The notes under the pieces: model-generated | The model's database searches: none | Told to the model about the DNA's origin: nothing | The model's input: the letters and a program-made list of their open reading frames with translations, nothing else | Translations under genes and position numbers: made by a program | Shown here: positions 53,277-63,154 of the stretch, in pieces | How the letters are laid out: the number at the start of each line of letters is the position of its first letter | How positions within the stretch are numbered: position 1 is the stretch's first letter | DNA from: Flavobacterium psychroterrae | GTDB lineage: Bacteria > Bacteroidota > Bacteroidia > Flavobacteriales > Flavobacteriaceae | Length of the DNA: 64,000 bases | Assembly (NCBI RefSeq): GCF_018380615.1 | Contig: NZ_JAGYVZ010000004.1 | Coordinates: 1 to 64,000 of the forward strand | Reading direction: 5' to 3'

Positions 53277-53735
53277 TTAATTATTGGATATGTAAAATTT
53301 AATTTTACTATTTGTTCTGGACTTAAAAGATTTGTAGGGAAGAACATATCGTTGCCCCATACAAAAAAAAAGATGCCACTTTTTCTTTTTTTTGAGAGTG
53401 TAATCTTTACGGATGTGTTTTTTAAAATAATCAATAGCCATTGCTATAACTACTTCTTTAGTCCTGAAAGAATATTTTATCCCATCGCAGATATATCTAT
53501 TTCCAATAACAGGATAGTACTGCTCATCATTAATGATTAGTTTTTTTGGAATTGTCAACCAAAAATTTCCTTCTTGATCTTTGAATGAATAATGTGAATC
53601 GCAAATGGTAAAGAGGGTACCATTACTGGTATCTAAAACAGAGTTAAGTGTAATATTTTTATTGTCGTTTAAAACAACAACTGGAGAGTAATACTTTTTA
53701 GATATTAATTCTCTGGCTTTTTCTTCTAATTGCAT
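53277..53735 (-). CDS. Unknown protein leading the T6SS cassette
   Basis: A 152-residue soluble protein, rich in Lys, Tyr and Ile, without signal or membrane segments; the C-terminal third is strongly basic (KKHIRKDYTLKKKKKWH). No family recognised. It lies 18 bases before tssD in the same direction and may belong to the cassette. Two CDS in this island lack recognised families, which is common for T6SS accessory genes. Confidence 0.6.
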   Translation of the reverse strand: MQLEEKARELISKKYYSPVVVLNDNKNITLNSVLDTSNGTLFTICDSHYSFKDQEGNFWLTIPKKLIINDEQYYPVIGNRYICDGIKYSFRTKEVVIAMAIDYFKKHIRKDYTLKKKKKWHLFFCMGQRYVLPYKSFKSRTNSKIKFYISNN

Positions 53736-53895
53736 AACAAAATTTACTTATTGTTTTACTAAATCGTTGTAGTAAATGTATTGTAGACTTATTTTGCTAA
53801 TTGCCACCAAAAGTTATTAGAGTATTAGAATAAGGTTTTTATTATGAGAAATGAATTTTTGGAATCTTAGTCTTTTAAATTTGAAACAACTTTAA

Positions 53896-53936
53896 AAAAA
53901 AATGCTGTAAAACATAAGTCTTACAGCATTTTTTTA
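53896..53936 (-). terminator. Terminator of the symporter operon
   Basis: AAAATGCTGTAA pairs with TTACAGCATTTT, with T-runs on the minus strand. It ends the PIG-L / small-protein / symporter transcript. Confidence 0.88.
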
Positions 53937-53955
53937 GATTTTAAGAATGAAATAA

Positions 53956-55680
53956 TTACTCCACCACCAATTCCTCAGTATCTTTTTCTCCTCTAAAAAA
54001 GATAAACTGAATAAGCAACGATAATACAATTGTTAAAATAGCCCCGATAAAATTCAGCCATAAATAACCTAATTTTTCCTGACGGTAAATCATGAAATAG
54101 TAAATGAAAAATATGGTTGTTTGACTAATAAGAGCGCTTATAAACATTGCTTTTGCTTTTACGCGACGCAGGTAGAATCCAACCAAAAAGATTCCTAAAA
54201 CAGTTCCGTAAAAGATGGAACCAATAATATTTACCAGCTGAATCAAATTTTCAAATAAAGTTCCTACACAGGCGAAAAGTATTGCAACTATTCCCCAAAA
54301 TAAAGTAAAAAATTTAGTTGCATTAAGATAATGTTTATCTGATTTTTCGGTTTTAAGGTTTCGTTTATAAATGTCAATTGCTGTTGTAGATGCCAAAGCA
54401 TTTAATCCAGAAGCAGTTGATGACATTGCTGCTGAAAGAATTACGGCTAATAATAAACCAATAAGTCCTTTGGGTAAATAATTAAGGATGAAGTGAAAAA
54501 ACACATAATCTTTATCGTTCGTTTCGCTTCGTGGATCGGCTCTTAAAATAATTTCTTTGGCTCGTTCACGTAAATCTTTTTCTTTGTTTGATAAAGTAAC
54601 TAATTCTTTTCGCAAAATAGGATTGTCAAAATCCTGATTCAACTGGTCGATGTACAACAAATTGATTACTTTTTTATCTTCAGAAAGGGTAATTAATTTT
54701 TTTTCTAGACCGTGATATTCCTCTTTATAAGCTGATTTTTCAATAACCGCTTTATTATTCGGATTAAAATTCAAAGGAACAGGATTGAACTGAAAAAATA
54801 CAAAAACCATAACTCCGGTTAATAGTATAAAAAATTGCATTGGTACTTTTAAAAGGCCGTTCATGATTAATCCCATTTGGCTTTCACGAACCGATTTTCC
54901 TGATAAATAACGACCAACCTGAGATTGATCAGTTCCGAAATAGGCGAGGGCAAGAAAAAAACCACCCGTAATCCCGCTCCAGAAAGTATATTTTTCCTCA
55001 GGATTAAAAGAAAAGTCCACAATATTCATCTTATCATTTGCACCTGCAATATGCAAGGCGCTTGTAAAAGTCATATCATTTGGCAAATAATGCAAAATCA
55101 GGAAAAATGTGATGATCATTCCCGACATAATCACAAACATTTGTTGCTTTTGAGTTACATTTACCGCTTTTGTTCCTCCTGAAAAAGTGTAAATAATTAC
55201 CAAAACTCCAATCATGATATTCATCAGGGTTAAATTCCAGCCTAAAAGTGCTGATAAAATAATCGCAGGAGCATAAATGGTAAGTCCGGTTCCTAAACCT
55301 CTTTGAACCAGAAATAAAATCGCAGCCAGTGAACGCGTTTTTAAGTCAAATCTTTTCTCTAAAAATTCATAAGCGGTAAAGACTTTATTTTTATGATATA
55401 GCGGAATAAAAGTAACACAAATGACAATCATGGCAATTGGCAATCCAAAATAAAACTGCACAAAACCCATCCCGTCATGATACGCTTGTCCGGGAGTCGA
55501 TAGAAAAGTAATGGCGCTGGCTTGTGTTGCCATAACCGATAGTCCTACCGTATACCACGGAGTTTCGTTATTGCCAAGAATAAAATCCTCGACGTTTTTA
55601 CTTCCTTTGGTTTTCCAGGAACCATACCCAACAATAAATAAAAGTGTAACAATAAGTACGATCCAATCAAATAGTTGCAT
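53956..55680 (-). CDS. Sodium:solute symporter (SSS family)
   Basis: A 574-residue inner-membrane protein with about 13 transmembrane segments. Early SSS features include VTLLFIVGYGSWKTKG, SVMATQASAITFLSTPGQAYHDG (sodium-site region), and later YFGTDQSQVGRYLSGKS and SAAMSSTASGLNALASTTAIDIYKR. A long hydrophilic insert (about 300-380) is unusual for the shortest family members. It is the last gene of an operon with PIG-L and a 35-residue membrane protein, suggesting uptake of the product of deacetylation, perhaps an amino sugar; that is inference. Confidence 0.88.
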   Translation of the reverse strand: MQLFDWIVLIVTLLFIVGYGSWKTKGSKNVEDFILGNNETPWYTVGLSVMATQASAITFLSTPGQAYHDGMGFVQFYFGLPIAMIVICVTFIPLYHKNKVFTAYEFLEKRFDLKTRSLAAILFLVQRGLGTGLTIYAPAIILSALLGWNLTLMNIMIGVLVIIYTFSGGTKAVNVTQKQQMFVIMSGMIITFFLILHYLPNDMTFTSALHIAGANDKMNIVDFSFNPEEKYTFWSGITGGFFLALAYFGTDQSQVGRYLSGKSVRESQMGLIMNGLLKVPMQFFILLTGVMVFVFFQFNPVPLNFNPNNKAVIEKSAYKEEYHGLEKKLITLSEDKKVINLLYIDQLNQDFDNPILRKELVTLSNKEKDLRERAKEIILRADPRSETNDKDYVFFHFILNYLPKGLIGLLLAVILSAAMSSTASGLNALASTTAIDIYKRNLKTEKSDKHYLNATKFFTLFWGIVAILFACVGTLFENLIQLVNIIGSIFYGTVLGIFLVGFYLRRVKAKAMFISALISQTTIFFIYYFMIYRQEKLGYLWLNFIGAILTIVLSLLIQFIFFRGEKDTEELVVE

Positions 55681-55683
55681 AGG

Positions 55684-55791
55684 TTATGAGTATAATTGCA
55701 TGATTAAGAAAAAAATTACAATGTAAATTGCATTGGCTACCAAAACATAAGTGTAGCTTTTTTTCCATTTTTTTTCTTTTTTAGCTTCCAT
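55684..55791 (-). CDS. 35-residue single-span membrane protein paired with the symporter
   Basis: ATG at 55791 opens MEAKKEKKWKKSYTYVLVAN... ending IMQLYS, with a Lys-rich cytoplasmic start and one hydrophobic segment (about 15-33). It lies 3 bases before the symporter start and 12 bases after the PIG-L stop. Small subunits next to SSS transporters are known (YhdT beside PanF, DUF4212 beside others), but this is shorter and I know no family name. A small subunit role is an inference. Confidence 0.75.
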   Translation of the reverse strand: MEAKKEKKWKKSYTYVLVANAIYIVIFFLIMQLYS

Positions 55792-55803
55792 ATTTTGAAT
55801 GTT

Positions 55804-58335
55804 TTATTTCTTTAATTCTTGTTTTGGAGCTTCTACAGGCTGTTTTAACGAAATCATATTCGATAATAATCGATATGCTCCGGCAACACCTTCTGGTAAT
55901 TCTCTAAAAAAGCTCAAACCGGTGTAAATATAATATCCTTTTCCGTAAGGAGCGACTAATAACGCACCATTTTTAGGAGATTCGCCTTTGTCGTGCGATG
56001 ACAGAATAGGAGTGAAGGCAGGATCGTATTGATCCGGATAGTACAAACCTTGTTCTTGTTTCCAGCCTTCAAAATCTTTTGTAGTAATTTTATTTGGCGT
56101 ATTTAAAATAGGATGATTTGGTGCCAGAAAAGTAACTTTTGCATTCTCTTCGGTAACTCGATCAATTGATATTTTTAACGGATATGGCGCAATTTGATCT
56201 GTTACAGTTTTGCCATAAGTATTGTATTGTACAATCATGTTTTTACCGCTTTTTACAAAATTAAAAAGTATATTTTGCTTGTTTGCCAAAGCGTTTACGG
56301 TATTGTAAGCACGAACTCCCGTAATAACGACATTGAAAGAATCCAGTTTTTCTGGTGTGATTTCTTCCGGTTTTATGATTGTAACTTTATATCCCATTTG
56401 GGCTAAACTTTCAGGAACTTCGTCGCCGGCACCCATAATATAAGCAATGGCATCTCCGTTTGTTTTTAAATCAATACGAATACATTTAGATTCCGCAGGT
56501 TTTAAAACCATTTGTTTTGTAATATGACTGTATTCAATAATCGTCTGATCTTTATCAAAACGTTTATTGTCTACAATTGCAATGCTCTTGGCTACAGCTT
56601 CTTCAGGATTTACGGGCGGTGTGACTTCAAAATAAAAAATTTGTTCGGTTCCTTTTTTCTCTAAACTAAAAGCAATTTCTTTAGGAGAAACATTCCAGCT
56701 TTTAGGTAAATCTAATTGTAATTTTCCTTTTATTGCATCTTTTCCGGCGCGCACTTTTACAGGAATCATTTTGCTTTTTGTACTTCCAAAAATTAGAACT
56801 TTTTCTAAAATTGATGTTGTAACTTCAGGAACAATATCCAGAAAATTATACATTTCGCCTTTTACTCCATCATTGTATTTGTAAACAACAGTTCGTTCAA
56901 AAGGTATTTCCACTCCGTTTATTCTAATATTAAAAGCAACTTTTACCTGTCTGATGATATCTGGAATACCAATATTTTCCTGATTTGTAACCGTATACAT
57001 TCCTACACTTGCTTTTTCTTTTAACCAATAAGGCTGCGTGTATTCAATAGTATCAGGTAATTGAATCTGGAAATTTATTTTTTGATCGTTATTATTTTTT
57101 AATGCAATATTCTGAACCGTATTTTTATTATCCGGTAATGATGTAATGCTGGTCAATTGCATTTCGGCAGCAGACCTGTTTATGGCTTCAAGGCTTAATC
57201 TTATTGTGCTACCCGGCGTTGCTTCCTGTTCGGTGGCAACAGCTTCAAGATATAAACCTGAACAAGATGCAATTATGTTTTTTATTGCGGTTGATTTTAC
57301 TGCTTTCCAATGATCATCTTGTAAAGCTTCGATCATAGAATAGGCTTTTACCAAATCCGGAATACTTGCTGACGGATTGCTAAAGTCATATTTTGCTATT
57401 ATATTAGAAATTAAATCGCCAATAGGTTTTCCGTTTTTAACGCGGTTCCATGAAGTGTCAATGCCATCAAATAAATCATCGCGTTCTTTAGGATTATCCC
57501 CATTTATAAGTTCTAAATATTCCGTTTCCTGACCCCGAGCACCAGTACTTCCAAAACCTTGTGATTGATGTCGGCTTCTGCTTAAAGCGGCAATTTCCTG
57601 ATTTGATTTTCCAATTCCCGTATAATAAACTCCAGTTTCTAACTTAGTGAATTTTGATTTATTAGCAGCATCAAATTTTTCCTGACTTCCGTAAAACCAC
57701 CATGAAGGGTTAAAAAACTGGCGTTTTACCTGCCACGGTTTTACATATTTTAGTTGTTCCGGATATATTTTTGGATCATTAGTCAATTTAAAACTTTCTA
57801 CGCTTAACATTGCAGATGATGTATGATGTCCGTGTGTTGTTCCCGGAGAACGATGATCAAATCTATTGATGATTACGTCCGGTTGAAATTTTCTAATCGT
57901 CCACACTACGTCAGCCAGAACTTTGTCCTTGTCCCAGATTTCTAATGTTTCATCCGGATTTTTTGAGTAGCCAAAATCATTGGCACGAGAAAAAAACTGT
58001 TCACCGCCATCAATTTTTCTGGCTTCAATTAATTCCTGAGTTCTTATAACACCTAACAATTCACGCAATTGCGAACCTATTAAATTCTGACCTCCATCTC
58101 CGCGGGTTAGTGATAAATAACCGGTTCTGGCATTCATTTCGTTTGCCATATAAGAGATTAATCGGGTATTTTCGTCATCCGGATGCGCTGCCAAATAGAG
58201 AACCGAACCTAAAAAGTTTAGTTTTTTAATTTGATTGTAAATTTCGACAGAGGTTGGTTTTTGTGGTTGTTGTGCAAATGAAATGGAAATTCCTGCTAAA
58301 AAAATAAGAAGAATTTGAATTTTAATTTTTCGCAT
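55804..58335 (-). CDS. Exported PIG-L family deacetylase
   Basis: An 843-residue protein, much longer than a basic PIG-L/LmbE domain (about 230). A signal peptide (ends ISFAQ) precedes the zinc-site AAHPDDENTR (H51, D53, D54) and the later HGHHTSSA (zinc His). The C-terminal two thirds (about 340-840) carry NPCBM-like/beta-sandwich segments and a GATase1-like final part (VVITGVRAYNT, PYGKGYYIYTGLSFFRELPEG). It probably deacetylates N-acetylglucosamine-type sugars. Start set at ATG 58335, since the upstream ten residues do not fit a signal peptide. Confidence 0.86.
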   Translation of the reverse strand: MRKIKIQILLIFLAGISISFAQQPQKPTSVEIYNQIKKLNFLGSVLYLAAHPDDENTRLISYMANEMNARTGYLSLTRGDGGQNLIGSQLRELLGVIRTQELIEARKIDGGEQFFSRANDFGYSKNPDETLEIWDKDKVLADVVWTIRKFQPDVIINRFDHRSPGTTHGHHTSSAMLSVESFKLTNDPKIYPEQLKYVKPWQVKRQFFNPSWWFYGSQEKFDAANKSKFTKLETGVYYTGIGKSNQEIAALSRSRHQSQGFGSTGARGQETEYLELINGDNPKERDDLFDGIDTSWNRVKNGKPIGDLISNIIAKYDFSNPSASIPDLVKAYSMIEALQDDHWKAVKSTAIKNIIASCSGLYLEAVATEQEATPGSTIRLSLEAINRSAAEMQLTSITSLPDNKNTVQNIALKNNNDQKINFQIQLPDTIEYTQPYWLKEKASVGMYTVTNQENIGIPDIIRQVKVAFNIRINGVEIPFERTVVYKYNDGVKGEMYNFLDIVPEVTTSILEKVLIFGSTKSKMIPVKVRAGKDAIKGKLQLDLPKSWNVSPKEIAFSLEKKGTEQIFYFEVTPPVNPEEAVAKSIAIVDNKRFDKDQTIIEYSHITKQMVLKPAESKCIRIDLKTNGDAIAYIMGAGDEVPESLAQMGYKVTIIKPEEITPEKLDSFNVVITGVRAYNTVNALANKQNILFNFVKSGKNMIVQYNTYGKTVTDQIAPYPLKISIDRVTEENAKVTFLAPNHPILNTPNKITTKDFEGWKQEQGLYYPDQYDPAFTPILSSHDKGESPKNGALLVAPYGKGYYIYTGLSFFRELPEGVAGAYRLLSNMISLKQPVEAPKQELKK

Positions 58336-58449
58336 AGCGTAGTTAAATGTTTGAAAGAGGCTCAAAAATACTAATTATATTTTTGAAGAGTATTTAAATG
58401 AAATGTTAATGTTTGGTTATTGATTTCCTTTTTTAAGAAAATTAATAAA

Positions 58450-58483
58450 AAAAAGAGAGTATCAAAAATTGATACTCTCTTGT
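58450..58483 (-). terminator. Terminator of the His/Asp-rich protein gene
   Basis: AAGAGAGTATCA pairs with TGATACTCTCTT; on the minus strand it is followed by a T-run. Confidence 0.85.
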
Positions 58484-58494
58484 ATGGTGATAGA

Positions 58495-59025
58495 TTATCT
58501 TCTTCCACCGTGTCCGTGATGATCATCGCGGTCATGTCTGTCATCTCTATCATGTCTATCACCTCTGTCGTGTTTGTCATGATGTTTATCATAACGTTTG
58601 TACTCTTTATGATCGTGACGAGGCTCGTTATAACCGTAAACGGCTCTTGGTCTGTAAGGTCTTTGAGGTGCTCCGTGATATCCTTTATAATACGTTACTC
58701 TGTGACGGTTAAAATGGTTGTAAGGAGTTCTACCGTGGTAATCATTTAAACATACTTTATAACCTCCGTATAAATCATAGTTTCTGTATTGTCTTGGTAA
58801 ATAAGTTGTTCTGATCCATCTTCCTCCTCCAAAATAAATAAACTGAGAAGCTCTAACATCATAATACGATTCAATATCCGGCAAGTAATAATATTCTGTT
58901 TCAGCATATCCTGAAGGTCCCCATGCTGGAGGCGTTCCTATGTTAACGTTAATTGAAACCTGAGCTTGTGTGGCACTTGCAACCAAAAGAAATAAACCTG
59001 CGATTGCTATTTTTATTGTTTTCAT
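58495..59025 (-). CDS. Exported protein with His/Asp-rich tail
   Basis: A 176-residue protein with a signal peptide (ends ATQAQ). The aromatic central part (YYYLPDIESYYDVRASQFIYFGGGRWIRTTYLP) is a form often seen in flavobacterial hypothetical proteins; the tail (about 138-176) is a low-complexity H/D/R/K series (KHHDKHDRGDRHDRDDRHDR...) that could bind metals. The gene stands alone. Function unknown. Confidence 0.85.
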   Translation of the reverse strand: MKTIKIAIAGLFLLVASATQAQVSINVNIGTPPAWGPSGYAETEYYYLPDIESYYDVRASQFIYFGGGRWIRTTYLPRQYRNYDLYGGYKVCLNDYHGRTPYNHFNRHRVTYYKGYHGAPQRPYRPRAVYGYNEPRHDHKEYKRYDKHHDKHDRGDRHDRDDRHDRDDHHGHGGRR

Positions 59026-59222
59026 TTTGTTTAGTTTTAATGTTAAATGTTATTCCTGTTTAGGGATATTCATATACTGTGCCAAAAATGAAAACGTGAT
59101 GTAGTTCGTCGGATATAAAATACTTTTTAACGAGTAGTTTATAGTATGTTATTTTGTAAATATTTGATTTATAAAAAGTTCTGAAATGATTAAAAATTTG
59201 AAAAAAAAATATTTTCTTTTCT

Positions 59223-61052
59223 TTATCTATAATCGACGGCTCTTGGTTTAGCCAGCTCAAAATTCTGCATTCCATCATAATCTGTAGTTTCAAATGTATT
59301 GGTTTTAAATACATTATCTCCCTGATATGGAATTGTTGGATAATACGACAGCGAAAGTTGAAATGAACTGAATACTAAGTAGTCATTACTAATTAATAAA
59401 CCTATCGTTAGTTTTGAGTAGGTTTTATTTCGCGCTATTACATCGTTTGGATTTCCTAGTGAGGCAATCGTATAATTAAAATAGGGATTAATACGAAATC
59501 CCCACAATGCATAAGGCGAATAGGTTTGTGTTTGAAGTGATAAAAGCATTTTATCTGTTCCGTATATCGCGCTGTTAAATCCAGCTAAACCATTTTGTTC
59601 ATTGATATTCAATTGATCTCCAATAATATTTTCGCGATTTATACCAATCACTACTTTTGGATTAACAAATTGTCTTAGTTTCCATCTACCTATTTTGTAA
59701 AGCTTTGTAAAATAATTAGTTTCGATTGAAAATGCGGTTTGGTACGTTTTTGACTGTTGAATGAATGTTCCAGCTTCAAAATTCATACTTAAAAATCCTA
59801 ATCGGTAATAATTTCCAAAAGAAAACTGACCGCCAACATACGGCCGCCAAAAGGTGTTTTTATACTGATATCCTAAAGTAATACCGTAAATACGCCCAAT
59901 GGGAACATCTTCGGTTTGTCCGTTTCTGAAAATGTAATTGTCTTTGATAAATTTACGTCGGTTCAAACCAATTCCGGCAAGAATTAGTTTTTCATCAGAA
60001 TAAAAATTATTAGGATCGTAAAGAGAAGATGGCGATTCAGTAACATCTACATTCAAAAAACGTGCGGTTGCTACTAAATTGGTAATTCCGTTTTGATCCT
60101 CAAAAACCTTACTTGCATGACCTGCCCAGAAATCCTGAAAATTATTTTTAAAAGGCTGAAAAGCATATGTTAAATCAGGCGCCTGCAAAGTATCTCTGCG
60201 GAAAACTTGTCCTAGATAAGCACCACCTGCCCATTTAGTTAAAGGAGAATAAAAGAGCCGTTCAATATTTATACTTTTAGTATAATTATTGTCAAGATCC
60301 ATTTTGTAATATAATGTCGTTCCTATGTACGTATTTTTAATATTCGGAATAGTATAAGTTACTTCATTAGAATTTCGTCCGTCATCAAATCTATTGGCAA
60401 ATCGATATTCAAGCTGTTGCCCGGAACCAAAAAAGTCTTTCTCTTTTAATCCTACAGAAACCTGATTACTGGAAATTGAAAATTTTGGGATTGTACTCCA
60501 TGAATCTAAAACCCGAATGGTAACATCGATAGAATCTGAGGCTGCACCAACAAGTTTGTTAGTAATTCTTACCGCAGTTACATATTTCTGGGAACGAATT
60601 AAACGCTCAGATTCTTGTACTTTATAAGTATTGTAAACAGAATTTCGTTTGAACAATAATAAATTTTTGATTGCTATTTTTTTGGTTTTCAAATGCAATC
60701 TGTTTCCCGTTCTTTCTCCCCAATTTCTTGGTCTTTGAGTAGAGTCAGAGATCGAATATCCAAAAGGATCAAGCGTAACAATATTTATATTTCTGATAAT
60801 TTTTCCGCTAAAATCTGTAGTGTCATTTTGTACCAGAATTTCTTTTTTTCGAGGTTTGCTTCCTCTAAATAATAGTTTGTGCAAAGTTTGCGTAAACTTA
60901 TTTTTTTTAGAATAATTCTTGATTTTTTTATAAACTTCTATACTGTCCTTTTTCTCGTGACCATCTTTTTTAGATTTATCTTTTTGACCATAGGTACTTT
61001 GCAAGCAAAAGCACAACAAGATGAAAAAAATTATATTTTTATTTATAGACAT
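59223..61052 (-). CDS. Outer-membrane protein with POTRA-like domain and beta-barrel
   Basis: A 609-residue protein with a signal peptide (ends STYGQ). A POTRA-like segment (about 88-200, IIRNINIVTLDPFGYSIS, then YKVQESERLIRSQKYVTAVRI and DVTIRVLDSWSTIP) precedes a C-terminal barrel with many aromatic-ended strands. The layout resembles BamA/TamA-like surface antigens, with a single POTRA. The final residues end in R rather than aromatic, so the barrel end is atypical or the fit imperfect. Function unknown. Confidence 0.8.
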   Translation of the reverse strand: MSINKNIIFFILLCFCLQSTYGQKDKSKKDGHEKKDSIEVYKKIKNYSKKNKFTQTLHKLLFRGSKPRKKEILVQNDTTDFSGKIIRNINIVTLDPFGYSISDSTQRPRNWGERTGNRLHLKTKKIAIKNLLLFKRNSVYNTYKVQESERLIRSQKYVTAVRITNKLVGAASDSIDVTIRVLDSWSTIPKFSISSNQVSVGLKEKDFFGSGQQLEYRFANRFDDGRNSNEVTYTIPNIKNTYIGTTLYYKMDLDNNYTKSINIERLFYSPLTKWAGGAYLGQVFRRDTLQAPDLTYAFQPFKNNFQDFWAGHASKVFEDQNGITNLVATARFLNVDVTESPSSLYDPNNFYSDEKLILAGIGLNRRKFIKDNYIFRNGQTEDVPIGRIYGITLGYQYKNTFWRPYVGGQFSFGNYYRLGFLSMNFEAGTFIQQSKTYQTAFSIETNYFTKLYKIGRWKLRQFVNPKVVIGINRENIIGDQLNINEQNGLAGFNSAIYGTDKMLLSLQTQTYSPYALWGFRINPYFNYTIASLGNPNDVIARNKTYSKLTIGLLISNDYLVFSSFQLSLSYYPTIPYQGDNVFKTNTFETTDYDGMQNFELAKPRAVDYR

Positions 61053-61140
61053 TAGTTAAAGAGACTGGCTTAAAGTTATTTTTTATAATATGAATGTATG
61101 AAATTAATAAGATTATTTTGTAAAAAAAAAGAAATTCTAT

Positions 61141-62241
61141 TTAGTTTTCGACCTTAGCTTTTCGAATTCTCCAGGTAAATCTTCTCGGCATATGATTCCC
61201 CATCAAATAACCCCATGGTTCTAAAGATTCGATTCGGTCAAATATTATTTTTAAAATGGCTAAAAGCGGAATGGCTAAAAACATACCCGATATTCCTGCC
61301 GAAGCGCCGCCAATGATAATTCCGATAATAGAAACAAAAGCATTAATTTCTACCTTAGAATTTATAATTAAAGGAACAAGTAAGTTATTGTCTATCAATT
61401 GAACAATTATATTTACAATCAAAATTCCTGTAATAACGGACATTTCCGCAGAACCAGTTAATGATGCTAATACGGTGATTATACCCGCAATTAAAATTCC
61501 GATGTATGGAATTAAATTCAAAATTCCTGTAATCAATCCTAATAGAATAAAATATTTAATTCCGATAATCCAAAGTCCTAAACTTGTTAAAACAGATACG
61601 ACCAGCATTTCAAGAATAAGGCTCACAATATAATTATTAATAGAAACTTTAATTTGTGATAAGATGCCTTTTAAAGCGGCATGATCTTCTTTGTCAACCA
61701 ATTTGGCCAAAAACAAAATAAAATGATCTTTATATAAAAGGAATAAAAAAGTATAAATTGGGATAATAGTACAATCTACAAGCAAATCTGTTATAGACAG
61801 TATTGCAGATCCTATAGTTGCCTTTCCGTTTTGGACAGAATCTTTTGCAACAGTATCTAAATATTTTTTTTGTTCGCCAATACTAACATGAAAACTATCT
61901 TTTATAAATTTATGAATATCAGTTATAAAGGTATTTGCGTTTTTCTTTATAGTATCAAAATCATTGGCAATATCACTAACCTGATAAGAAATAAAAACCA
62001 AAATACCCACAATAAAAGCCGCAAAGATTAATATGCAACAAGCTGCAGCAAGATGTCGGGGAAATTTTAATCTGGTATTTAAAAAGGTGAAAATTGGGAC
62101 TAATAATACTGCAAATAAAAAGGCCATTAATACCGGGGTAATAATGTCTTTTCCGATACAGAATATAAAAGCGAAAGAAATAAAGCTAACTAATATAAAG
62201 GCAAGTTTAGCATAAAGCGGTAATTTTATGGTGCGAATCAT
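61141..62241 (-). CDS. AI-2E family transporter (PerM-like)
   Basis: A 366-residue inner-membrane protein with about eight hydrophobic segments and a central soluble helical part (about 90-150). The C-terminal LITGILNLIPYIGILIAGIITV and GGASAGISGMFLAIPLLAILKI blocks are the family signature. Despite the name, few members transport AI-2. Start set at ATG 62241, where MIRTIKLPLY begins; the open frame upstream to 62283 adds residues of poor fit. Confidence 0.85.
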   Translation of the reverse strand: MIRTIKLPLYAKLAFILVSFISFAFIFCIGKDIITPVLMAFLFAVLLVPIFTFLNTRLKFPRHLAAACCILIFAAFIVGILVFISYQVSDIANDFDTIKKNANTFITDIHKFIKDSFHVSIGEQKKYLDTVAKDSVQNGKATIGSAILSITDLLVDCTIIPIYTFLFLLYKDHFILFLAKLVDKEDHAALKGILSQIKVSINNYIVSLILEMLVVSVLTSLGLWIIGIKYFILLGLITGILNLIPYIGILIAGIITVLASLTGSAEMSVITGILIVNIIVQLIDNNLLVPLIINSKVEINAFVSIIGIIIGGASAGISGMFLAIPLLAILKIIFDRIESLEPWGYLMGNHMPRRFTWRIRKAKVEN

Positions 62242-62364
62242 GTTTTTGTGTGAATTAGTAAAAACTAGAAATTGGTTAAGCAAATATTATATTTTTATTA
62301 AAATAGAACGTTTTAGCTTTCTTGTAATAGTTTATAAAATTCCCATTATGATATTGAGGTTTTT

Positions 62365-63060
62365 AAATTTTTTTGCTACGAATGTCACGAATTAGCTCGA
62401 ATTTTCTTTTTGCTAAAGATTAAATGATTTTGAAAATCTGCTTTAAGTGCGTGAAATTTTTTACCACAAATTACACAAATTAGCACAATTTTTTTTGCCA
62501 CAAATTAAAAAGATTATAAAGATTTTGAAAATCTGATTTATCTGCTAAATCTGCGTGAAACTTTTTTTGCTACAAATGTCACGAATTAGCTTGAATTTTC
62601 TTTTGCCACAGATTAAAAAGATTATAAAGATTTTGAAAATCTGCGTTATCTGCTAAATCTGCGTGAAACTTTTTTTGCCACGAATGTCACGAATTAGCTC
62701 GAATTTTCTTTTGCCACAGATTAAAAAGATTATAAAGATTTTGAAAATCTGCGTTATCTGCTAAATCTGCGTGAAACTTTTTTTGCCACGAATGTCACGA
62801 ATTAGCTTGAATTTTCTTTTGCCACAGATTAAAAACATTAAAATGATTTTTGAAAATCTGCTTTATCTGCTAAATCTGCGTGAAACTTTTTTTGCCACGA
62901 ATGTCACGAATTAGCTTGAATTTTCTATTGTTAAGATTAATTGATTTTTGAAAATCTGCTTTATGTGCGTGAAATTTTTTTACCACAAATTACATAAATT
63001 AGCACAAATTTTCTTTTGTCGCAGATTAAGAGATTTTATAGGTTTTAAAGCTTTTGCGAA
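62365..63060. repeat. Tandem array of 108-bp repeats, noncoding
   Basis: The unit TTTTGCCACAGATT... begins at 62493, 62601, 62709 and 62817, exactly 108 bases apart, with degenerate units before (from about 62373) and after (to about 63060). Each unit contains CACGAATTAGC and GATTTTGAAAATC, with a GATTTTGAAAATC near-palindrome in the middle, and TTATCTGCTAAATCTGCGTG. No long frame is open. The words are those of the 'CACGAATTTCACGAATTAG' intergenic repeats known in flavobacteria (recalled, not searched). It fills the 913-base gap between the AI-2E and MscS genes. Confidence 0.85.
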
Positions 63061-63154
63061 CTTTTCTGAAATTTTTCAGCTCAAATAACTTTGTTAACTT
63101 TGCGTAAACCTTTGTGGACTTTGCGGTAAAATTTTGCCAAAGATTAAACTAACA

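Noticed and set aside
62365..63060. Tandem array considered as a CRISPR array
   Set aside because: Units are 108 bases and similar over the whole length; there is no alternation of short repeats with unique spacers and no cas genes nearby.
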